Below, piece by piece: positions 44,999 to 52,973 of a DNA stretch of 54,601 bases; position 1 is the first letter of the stretch; each line of letters opens with the position of its first letter. The translations under genes and the position numbers were made by a program. The notes beneath the pieces are model-generated. The model was not told where the DNA came from, did not search any database, and saw only the letters and a list, made by a program, of their open reading frames with translations. The DNA is from an uncultured Eisenbergiella sp. GTDB taxonomy: Bacteria; Bacillota; Clostridia; Lachnospirales; Lachnospiraceae. The stretch spans positions 1 to 54,601 of the forward strand of contig CANQVD010000025.1 of assembly GCA_947627215.1 (NCBI GenBank). Reading direction: 5' to 3'.

Positions 44999-45140
44999 GA
45001 AGATCTCCCTTCCCGATACGAGGCTGCGGATCAGACTGTTCGAGGTTCCTTTCGAAGGCTGACCCGCTCAGCGCTCCTCTCCCGGATCCGTCCGTTCGGC
45101 CTTTCTTTCGCGGATCCGCCCGCTGCGGCGGATTTTCTTC

Positions 45141-45169
45141 ATGATACCAGAATTCCGGTCAAAAAGCAA
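45141..45169 (-). promoter_or_regulatory. Promoter of the GH43-carboxylesterase operon
   Basis: On the minus strand TTGCTT (45164-45169) and TATCAT (45141-45146) are spaced by 17 bases, with TGG before the -10 (extended -10). The leader of about 135 bases contains a small TCCGCC/GGCGGA hairpin. Phased repeats lie just upstream at 45195-45269. Confidence 0.65.
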
Positions 45170-45194
45170 TTTTTCCGCACGGATTTTGTGATAC

Positions 45195-45269
45195 AGGTGC
45201 AAATAATATGCCCATAAACATCGTCGTAGGTGCAAAAAACTTTGAAAATAACTTGGAAAATGGTGCAGA
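45195..45269 (-). promoter_or_regulatory. Three phased TTTGCACCT sites upstream of the GH43 promoter
   Basis: The 9-mer TTTGCACCT (plus strand AGGTGCAAA) occurs at 45195-45203 and 45228-45236, with a variant TCTGCACCA at 45261-45269. The spacing is exactly 33 bases each time, about three DNA turns, so all face one side of the helix. They lie about 60 to 135 bases before the predicted GH43 transcription start, where an activator would bind. They also precede the ATPase pseudogene. Confidence 0.45.
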
Positions 45270-45290
45270 TTATGATAGGAAGTTTCCCGC

Positions 45291-46068
45291 ATGAAACGAA
45301 TCGCTTTACAGAAACTGATCGCCCGAAAACAGGCGGCCGCTGGACGGACCGATCCACTCGCTGGCAATGGAACAGGTATATAAATATCTGCTCGTAGGCG
45401 GTATGCCGGAAGCCGTGGAAACCTATATTGAAGGTGGGAATCTTCTGGAGGCCAGGGAGATCCTGAAGGCTCTGTACGACAATTATCTCGCTGATATGGA
45501 GCTGTATCAGGCAAGTCAGGAGTCCATACTGCGTTCACGGGTCCTGTTCCAGAACATTTACAGGGAGCTGAACAAAGAATCCAGGAACTTCTCGCCCGGA
45601 CTTATCGAGGAAAAGAGCAAAACAAGAGATTTCGCGACATCGATCCAGTGGCTCACAATGGCATATGTTCTCAACCAGTCCTTCCAACTGAAAGAACATG
45701 TCACAATGCCGCTTCGTTTGTCTCCGTCGAAAGAGAAAATGTCCTGTCCGGCATCTTCTTTGAAAATTTTGTCGCCAATGAGCTGACTGCCAAAGGACAT
45801 AAGCTGTTTTTATTGGCGCGGCAAGGCATCTGCAGAACTCGAATTTGTGATCGAATCGAATAACCGGCTGTACCCGATCGATGTCAAAAAAAGCAGAGGC
45901 ACGCTCCGTTCCCTCGAAAAGTTCTCAAACCATAATCCGTTCGAATACGCCGTTAAAGTTTCCAAAAATAATTACGGCTATGATCCCGGACAGAGGCTGC
46001 TCACGATACCGTTTTACTTCATTCCGTTTGCAGCCAAAGATCTTGCCGACGGGACAATGACGGTATGA
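45291..46068 (+). pseudogene. AAA ATPase with DUF4143, internally deleted and frameshifted
   Basis: Remnant of a roughly 400-residue ATP-binding protein. The first codons (MKRIALQKLIARKQ, from 45291, with AGGAAG upstream) match the family N-terminus. They then join, in another frame, to GPIHSLAMEQVYKYLLVGGM, which is the DUF4143 region; Walker A and the rest of the ATPase core are missing. A second shift near 45720 leads to IFFENFVANELTAKGHKLF, and a third piece resumes near 45810 with YWRGKASAELEFVIESNNR and LYPIDVKKS. The stop is at 46066-46068. These proteins often occur near toxin-antitoxin genes and mobile DNA. Here it is dead. Confidence 0.8.
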
Positions 46069-46169
46069 CCGGCTCCGCCGCACATTCCGCGGCTCAGCCG
46101 CCGAACAGCGCGCGCTTCGGATTGAATTCCTCGCCTTTCGTTATCGTCCTTTCCCATACGGCGGCTTCT

Positions 46170-46238
46170 TTATTTTCCGAACAGGTCACTGTGCGTCCCG
46201 GTGCGGGCCAGCGTCAGCACCAGCACATCATCCTTCAT
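46170..46238 (-). pseudogene. Remnant of a YafQ/RelE-type toxin
   Basis: A 22-codon frame, MKDDVLVLTLARTGTHSDLF plus two residues, starts in a 4-base overlap with the antitoxin stop, exactly where the toxin of a RelB/DinJ pair should start. TLARTGTHSDLF is the usual C-terminal end of YafQ/RelE-family toxins. The middle of the protein (about 65-75 residues with the catalytic site) is absent, so it is inactive. Confidence 0.75.
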
Positions 46239-46510
46239 CGTTTCAGCTCCCGGAGTGCTTCTTCCACATCGGAATAGTACTTTACGCCTGGATCACGCGC
46301 GATCCGCTCTGCCTCTAACATGGCGGCAATCGTTTCTTTGTTGGGCTGATCCAGCCGCACCTCAAACGGGAAGCCGCCTGCCCGGAGGGACTGGCGCAGA
46401 AAGACGTTGATCGCGGTGGTAAGGTTGACCCCCAATTCATTGTAAAGACTCTCACACTGTTTCTTGATGTCGCTGTCCATGCGGACGCTGAAATTTGTTG
46501 TGCCTGCCAT
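46235..46510 (-). CDS. RelB/DinJ-family antitoxin
   Basis: A complete 91-aa antitoxin. The N-terminal ribbon-helix-helix part reads TTNFSVRMDSDIKKQCESLY, followed by LGVNLTTAINVFLRQSLRAGGFPFEV, a RelB/DinJ hallmark, and a charged C-terminal helix that would wrap the toxin. It normally represses its own operon. The toxin gene after it is deleted, so this is an orphan antitoxin that may still bind DNA. GAGGGGG lies eight bases before the ATG. Confidence 0.9.
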   Translation of the reverse strand: MAGTTNFSVRMDSDIKKQCESLYNELGVNLTTAINVFLRQSLRAGGFPFEVRLDQPNKETIAAMLEAERIARDPGVKYYSDVEEALRELKR

Positions 46511-46542
46511 GAGACTGCCCCCTCTTTATCGACTGCACATAT

Positions 46543-46571
46543 AGTATATGCCATCTGCATTGCAAAATCAA
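46543..46571 (-). promoter_or_regulatory. Promoter and likely operator of the antitoxin gene
   Basis: TTGATT (46566-46571) and TATACT (46543-46548) on the minus strand are 17 bases apart. The -10 lies in a near-palindrome ATATACTATAT, a plausible site for the ribbon-helix-helix antitoxin to repress itself. Confidence 0.6.
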
Positions 46572-46603
46572 CTCATAAGACAGGAATTTCAAAAATAAAA
46601 AGC

Positions 46604-48136
46604 TCAACCACCGAATAACACACATTTTCGCTCGATCATTTCATCGATCCTGTCGATATACTGAGCGGCTTCCTTGACGTTCTCGCAGCGCTCGATCCGT
46701 CCGTCCGGGTATAACCGCTTGCTGATCGTGCCCGCGCCCAGCGCCAGGATGTCCTCTTTTTCCTCCATGATCAGGATATTGTAGAGGCCGGCCTTGCCGG
46801 ACCGGGCGTATCCCACGTTCTCAAAATTGCCGGACATATTTTTCTGCCGGTAGAGATAATAGGGGGCCATCCCCATGGCGCGGGCGCCCCGAGCGGCGAT
46901 CTCCATGGTCTCATCCGTGTTGTTGAGCATGGAGATCCCGTTTTCCTGGATCCACTGGCTCAAACGGGAGGCCCGCTTGACGGCCAGGGAATGCACGGTC
47001 AGGCTGTCGGGCCCCAGCGCGCTGACCCGTTCCAGGGTGTGGGAAACCTCCGCCGGGCCCTCCCCCGGCAGTCCCAGGATCAGATCCATGTTGATATTGT
47101 CGAAGCCCTCGCGGCGGGCCAGACCGAACGCCTCCTCCACCTGCTCCACTGTGTGCTGCCGTCCGATCAGCCGCAGCGTCTCCTGATTCATGGTCTGCGG
47201 GTTCACGGAGATCCGGGTGACGCCGCGGCGCTTCATCACCCGCAGCTTCTCCGCGGTAATGCTGTCCGCCCGCCCCGCTTCCACCGTGAACTCCTGCACA
47301 TGGGAAAAGTCAAAGGAATCCCGAAGCTTTTGCAGGAGCCGCTCCATCTGCTCCGGCTCCAGCGTGGTGGGCGTACCGCCGCCGATATAGACAGTGTCCA
47401 GGATGCGGCCGCGGCAGGCCTTCTGCACATAATCGATCTCTTTTTCCAGCGCCGCCAGGTAGTCTCCCACCCGCTCCTTCCAGACGCCGATGGGGAAGGA
47501 GGTAAAAGAGCAGTACAGACAGGTGGTGGGGCAAAACGGGATGCCGATATACAGGCTGTAACCCTGCTCGTAATGGATGGGGGCCAGGATCTCACGCTCC
47601 CGCAGCGCGATGTCCACCGAAAGCGCCGCCTTTTGGCGGGAAGCCAGATAGGTTTCCTGCATATACGTGGTGACGGCTTCCTGCTCCCATCCAGCCTCCA
47701 GCAACTGCATGGCGATCTTGGTGGGCCGGATGCCGGTGAGGGACCCCCAGGGGAGCCGCTTTCCGGTGAGTTCTGACAGCACGCGGTACAAAAGCCGCTT
47801 CAGATCGTTTTTCACCTCGACGCGGTCGTCCGGGCGGGAAAGTGTCACCTGAGAACAGCGTTCCTCCGGGCGCGGCCCCACGCCGCCATCCGGCGCATCG
47901 CACGGCCGCCCTCCCGCGCCGCCGTCTGCCGCACCCATCTCCCCGTCCTGTATCCGCGTCCGGATTTCAATGCGTTCTTTTTCAAAGCGAATGAAAAAAG
48001 CTGGCAAACCGTCGTCGCTTTCCAGCTTTTTTTCTCCCTGCACGAAAACCTTCACATCCTGTTCCGGATAGAAAGCCTTCACCAGGGAATGAATATCGTA
48101 TGCGTACTTTTCTTCATTTAAAATGACCGCGATCAT
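46604..48136 (-). CDS. hemZ: Coproporphyrinogen dehydrogenase-like radical SAM protein HemZ
   Basis: A radical SAM enzyme of the HemN/HemZ group, 510 aa from the ATG at 48136. The iron-sulphur motif is GIPFCPTTCLYCSF (CxxxCxxC, near 175). Further marks are YIGGGTPTTLEPEQ, NPQTMNQETLRLIGR and NMDLILGLPGEGP. An N-terminal extension of about 160 residues, typical of HemZ, precedes the core. Whether it oxidises coproporphyrinogen or has another role in clostridia without full haem synthesis is open. It follows the MBL hydrolase gene as in many Clostridia, but hisS, the usual next gene, is some 31 kb away. Confidence 0.92.
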   Translation of the reverse strand: MIAVILNEEKYAYDIHSLVKAFYPEQDVKVFVQGEKKLESDDGLPAFFIRFEKERIEIRTRIQDGEMGAADGGAGGRPCDAPDGGVGPRPEERCSQVTLSRPDDRVEVKNDLKRLLYRVLSELTGKRLPWGSLTGIRPTKIAMQLLEAGWEQEAVTTYMQETYLASRQKAALSVDIALREREILAPIHYEQGYSLYIGIPFCPTTCLYCSFTSFPIGVWKERVGDYLAALEKEIDYVQKACRGRILDTVYIGGGTPTTLEPEQMERLLQKLRDSFDFSHVQEFTVEAGRADSITAEKLRVMKRRGVTRISVNPQTMNQETLRLIGRQHTVEQVEEAFGLARREGFDNINMDLILGLPGEGPAEVSHTLERVSALGPDSLTVHSLAVKRASRLSQWIQENGISMLNNTDETMEIAARGARAMGMAPYYLYRQKNMSGNFENVGYARSGKAGLYNILIMEEKEDILALGAGTISKRLYPDGRIERCENVKEAAQYIDRIDEMIERKCVLFGG

Positions 48137-48230
48137 CCTGCGTCCGTCGTCCTTTCGTGAGCCGCGCCCGTCACTGCCGGCAAAACCGAAGCGGTGTCCC
48201 GTGCCCGCCAATGGCAGGAAGGACCGCCCG

Positions 48231-48863
48231 TCACTGGCAGAAGGGATTATACTGTTTTTCCGCCCCGATGGTAGTGGAATCCCCATGTCCCGGGAACACC
48301 CGTACCTCCTCCGGCAGCACGAACAGCTTCTCCTTAATGGAGCGCACCAGGCGGCTCAGGCTGCCGGTGGGAAAATCCGTCCGGCCGATGGAATATTCAA
48401 AAAGCGTATCGCCGGACACCAGGATATTTGAGCCCTCTATATAATAACATGCGCTGCCGATGGTGTGTCCCGGCGTAGCGATCACGCGGATGGAAATCCC
48501 GGCCAGCTCGATCTCCTGCCCGTCCGAGAGCCACACATCCGGTGCAACCGTGACCTTTCGGCCGTTCTGCGCCGAAAGATTCACATAGGCGTCCTGACAG
48601 ACCACCTTTTCTGGCTCCAGCGCATAGAGCTTCGCGCCGGACAGCTCCCGCAGCTTCTCCACGCCCAGGATATGATCAAAATGCGCGTGGGTCAGAAGAA
48701 TTGCGGTCACAGACAGACCTCTGGACTGCAAGGCCTCATAAATCTCCGTCCCCCGGTCGGCGGGATCCACGAAGATCACCTCCGCGCCGCCCTCCCGGTA
48801 TAAAAAATAGCTGTTCGTCGCGCAGACACCCAGCGTCATGCGCCCGATCTTCACTTCCGCCAT
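48231..48863 (-). CDS. Metallo-beta-lactamase-fold hydrolase (glyoxalase II-like)
   Basis: A 210-aa hydrolase with the full metal-binding set: LTHAHFDHILG (near 58), the His in PGHTIGSACYY, the Asp in VSGDTLF and the late His in FPGHGDSTTIG. It resembles Bacillus YqgX-type proteins and hydroxyacylglutathione hydrolases; the real substrate is unknown. The start at 48863 follows GGAG. It belongs to the apt-rel-MBL-hemZ operon. Confidence 0.92.
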   Translation of the reverse strand: MAEVKIGRMTLGVCATNSYFLYREGGAEVIFVDPADRGTEIYEALQSRGLSVTAILLTHAHFDHILGVEKLRELSGAKLYALEPEKVVCQDAYVNLSAQNGRKVTVAPDVWLSDGQEIELAGISIRVIATPGHTIGSACYYIEGSNILVSGDTLFEYSIGRTDFPTGSLSRLVRSIKEKLFVLPEEVRVFPGHGDSTTIGAEKQYNPFCQ

Positions 48864-48928
48864 AGGATCTCCTTTCCTGTCACAATCACGCCGCGTCCTC
48901 CGGACGCCCGTTGCCGTTTCCGACGGTC

Positions 48929-51262
48929 TCAGCCCGTGGTGCGCTCGATGTCCACGATATTCGGAATGCCGGAAAGCTTCGCCGCGATCTCGTTCAGTTC
49001 GTCGCGGCTGACGATCTCGAAGGAGATGGAAATCGTCGCAAGCCCCTGCTTGCTGGTGCGGGTGTTGAGCGAAATGATATCCACGTTGCGCTCCGTCAGC
49101 GCCTTCGTGATGTCCGCCAGAAGGCCGCTTCTGTCGTGGGCGAATATATTCAGCCCGGCGGCATATTTGCCTCCGGTTTCTCCCTTTTCGGGCTGCTCCC
49201 ACTCCGCCTCGATCAGCCTGGAGCGCTCGTTTTCCGGCAGATGGATGATGTTGACGCAGTCCGTCCGGTGGATGGAAACGCCTCTGCCTCTGGTGACGAA
49301 GCCCACGATCTCATCTCCCGGCACCGGAGAACAGCACCTGGAAAACCGTACCGCCACATCGTGAATGCCCTTGACCACGATGCCGCTCTTTCCCCGGGGC
49401 TGCATCTGCCGGTTCTGCACCGCGTTCTTCCCCGCGATGGAAGCCAGCACCTCTTCATTGGAAACTTCCTTCGGATGATCCTTTTCGTAGAGCTCCTGCA
49501 TCCGGTTGGCGATCTGACCTTCCTTCAGCGCCCCGTGTCCCACGGCCGCCAGCAGAGAATCCCAGTCCATAAACCCGTATTTTTTCTGAACGAGGGCCTG
49601 ATATTCCGGCCGCAGGATCTCGCCCAGATTGATGGAACGGGCCTTACAGTAGGCGTACAGAAGCTCCTTGCCCTTGGTGATGTTTTCTTCCTTCAGCTCG
49701 TTCTTGAACCACTGATTGATCTTATTGCGCGCCTGACTGCTCTTGACCACGGACAGCCAGTCGCGGCTGGGACCCTTGGAATTCTGCGAGGTCAGGATTT
49801 CCACCTGGTCCCCGTTCTGGATCTGGTAATCGATGGTCACCAGCTTGCCGTTGACCCTGGCGCCGATCATCCGGTTGCCCACCGCCGTATGCACGCTGTA
49901 GGCGAAGTCGATGGTGGTGGAGCCGGCCGGCAGCGTCTTGACCTCTCCGGTAGGGGTAAAGCAATAAACGCTGTCCGAAAAGAGGTCCAGATCGCTCTTC
50001 AGCGTGTTCATGAACTCCTTGTTGTCGGACATTTCCCGCTGCCATTCCAGAATCTGGCGCAGCCAGGTCAGCTTTTCCGCCTCCTGCTCCTCGACCTTTT
50101 TGCCGTCCGAAAGCTCCTTATATTTCCAGTGGGCGGCAATTCCATATTCCGCCACACGGTGCATTTCGTAAGTGCGGATCTGAATTTCAAAGGGCTGTCC
50201 CGTGCTGCCGATCAGCGTGGTGTGAAGCGACTGGTACATGTTGGGCTTGGGCATGGCGATATAATCCTTGAAACGCCCCGGGATGGGCTTATACATTTCA
50301 TGGATCACACCCAGCGCCGCATAACAGTCCTTGACCGAGTCCACAATGATGCGGACCGCGAACAGATCGTAGATCTGGTCGATGGTCTTGTTCTGGTTCT
50401 TCATCTTTTTGTAGATGCTGAAAAAATGCTTCACGCGGCCGTCCAGATGAGCCTCGATCCCGGCCTTCCGAATATGCTCCGCCACCTCGGTGACGATGCC
50501 CTGGATGTATTTTTCGCGCTCGCTCTTGCGCATGGCGATCTTTTCCACCAGATCGTAATAGACGTCCGGCTCCAGATATTTCAGGGAAAGATCGTCCAGC
50601 TCCACCTTGATCTTGGAAATACCCAGACGCTCCGCGATGGGCGCGTAAATATCCATGGTTTCCCTGGCGATGCGGATCTGCCGGTCATGGGACATATGCT
50701 TCAGGGTGCGCATGTTGTGCAGCCGGTCGGCCAGCTTGATCAGGATGACCCGAATATCCCTGGCCATTGCCATGAACATCTTGCGCAGATTCTCCGCCTG
50801 CATTTCCAACTGGACCTCCGCCCGGTTGCCCGAGTTGTCCGCCAGATGCAGATGCTCCAGCTTGGTCACGCCGTCCACCAGAAGCGCCACGTCCGCGCCG
50901 AACTCCTCCGTGATCTCCTTGTCCGTCATGATGGTATCTTCCACCACGTCGTGCAGAAGTCCGGCCACCAGCGTCTCCTTGTCCATTTCCAGATCCGCCA
51001 GAATGATGGCCACGCACAGAGGATGAATGATATAGGGCTCGCCGGATTTGCGCACCTGTGTCTTATGCGCCTCATAGGCGATGTGATAGGCCTTCTCGAT
51101 CAGGGAAATATCATCCGAAGGGTGATATTTGCGCACACGGTCAATCAGGTCCTGATACAGCTTCTCGGGGCTCGTGAACTCCTGAATGTCCTCGATCCGT
51201 CCGTCGTCCAGCACCAGACTTGCCTCATTCGATTGTGTGGTCTTTTCTTCTGTCGTTCCCAT
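48929..51262 (-). CDS. relA: Bifunctional (p)ppGpp synthetase/hydrolase RSH
   Basis: A full-length (777 aa) Rel protein controlling the stringent response. In order: the hydrolase HD domain with VAGLLHDVVEDT (near 80), the synthetase domain with YDLFAVRIIVDSVKD and GRFKDYIAMPKPNMYQSLHT (near 260-330), a TGS domain (VYCFTPTGEVKTLPAGST, near 405), a zinc-finger-like region and a C-terminal ACT domain. The intact HD motif indicates both making and breaking of (p)ppGpp. AAGGA lies six bases before the ATG at 51262. Confidence 0.97.
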   Translation of the reverse strand: MGTTEEKTTQSNEASLVLDDGRIEDIQEFTSPEKLYQDLIDRVRKYHPSDDISLIEKAYHIAYEAHKTQVRKSGEPYIIHPLCVAIILADLEMDKETLVAGLLHDVVEDTIMTDKEITEEFGADVALLVDGVTKLEHLHLADNSGNRAEVQLEMQAENLRKMFMAMARDIRVILIKLADRLHNMRTLKHMSHDRQIRIARETMDIYAPIAERLGISKIKVELDDLSLKYLEPDVYYDLVEKIAMRKSEREKYIQGIVTEVAEHIRKAGIEAHLDGRVKHFFSIYKKMKNQNKTIDQIYDLFAVRIIVDSVKDCYAALGVIHEMYKPIPGRFKDYIAMPKPNMYQSLHTTLIGSTGQPFEIQIRTYEMHRVAEYGIAAHWKYKELSDGKKVEEQEAEKLTWLRQILEWQREMSDNKEFMNTLKSDLDLFSDSVYCFTPTGEVKTLPAGSTTIDFAYSVHTAVGNRMIGARVNGKLVTIDYQIQNGDQVEILTSQNSKGPSRDWLSVVKSSQARNKINQWFKNELKEENITKGKELLYAYCKARSINLGEILRPEYQALVQKKYGFMDWDSLLAAVGHGALKEGQIANRMQELYEKDHPKEVSNEEVLASIAGKNAVQNRQMQPRGKSGIVVKGIHDVAVRFSRCCSPVPGDEIVGFVTRGRGVSIHRTDCVNIIHLPENERSRLIEAEWEQPEKGETGGKYAAGLNIFAHDRSGLLADITKALTERNVDIISLNTRTSKQGLATISISFEIVSRDELNEIAAKLSGIPNIVDIERTTG

Positions 51263-51332
51263 ACACATTCCTTCAGACAGCCGGACCCCGCGGACAGCAG
51301 ATGCGTCCGCCCTGCCGCCGGCACCCGCTCCT

Positions 51333-51857
51333 CTATTTCCCGGGATAACTGATCGCGGCATCCAGCCGGTATCCGGCGATCCTCGCTCTCCCTTTCAGCC
51401 CTTCCAGCTCGATCAGCACCAGAACGCCGACCACCTCTCCGCCCTGCGCCTCGATCAGCCGGATCATGGCCTCCGTCGTACCGCCGGTAGCGATCAGATC
51501 GTCCACGATCAGCACTCTCTGGCCGGGCTTCACGGAATCCCTGTGCATTTCAATGGTGGCTGTGCCGTATTCCAGCGCGTATTCCTGCGCGATCGTCTCG
51601 CGGGGAAGCTTTCCCTTTTTCCGGATCAGGACAAAAGGCTTTTTACAATTATACGCGATCGGGGCCCCGAAAATAAATCCTCTTGACTCCGCGCCCGCAA
51701 CCACGTCAAACTCCAGATCCTTCACCAGATCCTGCATCGTATCGATGGCCAGATGCAGTCCCTCCGCGTCCTCCAGCACGCTGGTCACATCGCGGAAGAT
51801 GATCCCTTCCTGCGGAAAATCCGGTATGCTCCTTACATATTCTTCCAGCTTTTTCAT
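51333..51857 (-). CDS. apt: Adenine phosphoribosyltransferase
   Basis: Salvages adenine to AMP using PRPP. The 174-aa protein opens with SIPDFPQEGIIFRDVT, has AGAESRGFIFGAPIAY near 60 and the PRPP-binding VLIVDDLIATGGT near 120. The start at 51857 follows AGAGGT; the frame upstream has no similarity. It leads the apt-rel-MBL-hemZ operon and has its own promoter with a leader of about 140 bases, which contains G+C-rich inverted repeats. Confidence 0.97.
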   Translation of the reverse strand: MKKLEEYVRSIPDFPQEGIIFRDVTSVLEDAEGLHLAIDTMQDLVKDLEFDVVAGAESRGFIFGAPIAYNCKKPFVLIRKKGKLPRETIAQEYALEYGTATIEMHRDSVKPGQRVLIVDDLIATGGTTEAMIRLIEAQGGEVVGVLVLIELEGLKGRARIAGYRLDAAISYPGK

Positions 51858-52002
51858 CCGTTTATACCTCTTTCCCCAAATCCCGCCGCCGCATCCCGTG
51901 CCGGCTGCCGGCACTCCCCGGATGCGCCGGCCAAAAAAGCGCCCCGCGCATCCCTCCCGGGCGGACGCCGCGGGACATCCCGCTCCGCCCGATTCTTGCA
52001 AC

Positions 52003-52031
52003 ATTATATTCTTTCCGCCTCACAAAGTCAA
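52003..52031 (-). promoter_or_regulatory. Near-consensus promoter of the apt-rel operon
   Basis: On the minus strand TTGACT (52026-52031) and TATAAT (52003-52008) are spaced by 17 bases. Transcription would begin near 51996, between the PHP gene and apt. Confidence 0.85.
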
Positions 52032-52125
52032 CAAAAGGCGAAAAAATGGGCGAAACGCTGTTAAAAAAGGTTATAATTCAGAGACAGCGCGCGCCCGCGC
52101 CGGACGCCCGGACGGGGAATCGCGG

Positions 52126-52899
52126 TCACAGAAACGGATTTTTCAGCTCCACCGTGTCCGCCACACGCAGACCGCAGCGGCGCACCATCTCCTCCGCCCG
52201 CGCCAGCGTTTCCGGCTGCCAGACATCCGCCGCACGATGGGCGTCCGCGCCGAAGACGGCAGTGCAGCCCTCCTCCCCCGCGATCCTCCAGAACTGCTCC
52301 CGGGGATAATGGCGGTTCCCCTGCAGCCCCAGGAAGTTGATCTCCAGCGGAATTCCAAGCTGCCTTGCGCACCGGCACAGCCGGCGGTTGGGCGCGTCGT
52401 AGCGCTTTGGGTCTCCCACGAACCGGAGCATATCGGGATGGGCCGCGTAGGTGAAACGCCCGGTCTGCAGCGCTTCGATCACATTTTCACAGTACCGCTC
52501 CAGGATGCGCGGATCCTCTGTGGCCGCACCGCTGTAAACGCCGTCCATTTCATCCTCCACGCAGTGCTGGGCCAGCAGAAAATATTCCACCGGATACTCC
52601 CCCGTGAACCGCAGCAGGTTTTCAAAATGGCGCGGATAATACTCCACCTCCAGCCCCAGACGGATCTCGATGTCGTCCCGGTATTCCTCCCGCAGATCCA
52701 GCACCGTTTTCACATAGCCGTCCATATCCGCAAGGCTCATCCGAATGCCGGAGGTGAACCCGTCCGGATAGGGACAGGGCGTGTGGTCGGAAAACCCGAG
52801 GATCTTCAGGCCGCCCTCGATGGCCCGCTCCACGTATTCCCGTTCCGTGCCGTCCGCATGATGGCACCGGTATGTATGGGTATGATAATTCGCGATCAT
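52126..52899 (-). CDS. PHP-domain histidinol-phosphatase-like protein (HisJ/HisK family)
   Basis: A 257-aa PHP metallophosphatase. Metal-binding marks are YHTHTYRCHHADG at the start, LGFSDHTPCPYPDG near 35, GLEVEYYP near 77, LLAQHCVED near 100, YAAHPDMLRF near 150 and FGADAHRAADV near 220. The family removes phosphate from histidinol phosphate, but many members act on other substrates and no his genes are nearby. The start at 52899 follows GGGAGG. Confidence 0.88.
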   Translation of the reverse strand: MIANYHTHTYRCHHADGTEREYVERAIEGGLKILGFSDHTPCPYPDGFTSGIRMSLADMDGYVKTVLDLREEYRDDIEIRLGLEVEYYPRHFENLLRFTGEYPVEYFLLAQHCVEDEMDGVYSGAATEDPRILERYCENVIEALQTGRFTYAAHPDMLRFVGDPKRYDAPNRRLCRCARQLGIPLEINFLGLQGNRHYPREQFWRIAGEEGCTAVFGADAHRAADVWQPETLARAEEMVRRCGLRVADTVELKNPFL

Positions 52900-52973
52900 T
52901 CTTTCCTCCCTGTGTTTTCTCCCGCGCTGTCCGTCTCCCGGATTTTTCACCCGCTCCCGGCGGCCGCGGCCTT

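Noticed and set aside
45195-45269. A CRISPR array
   Set aside because: The repeated part is only 9 bases with spacing of 33; far too short and not accompanied by cas genes.
45147-45538. Minus-strand frames over the GH43 leader and ATPase remnant
   Set aside because: No similarity, and the region carries the GH43 promoter and the plus-strand pseudogene with recognisable family pieces.
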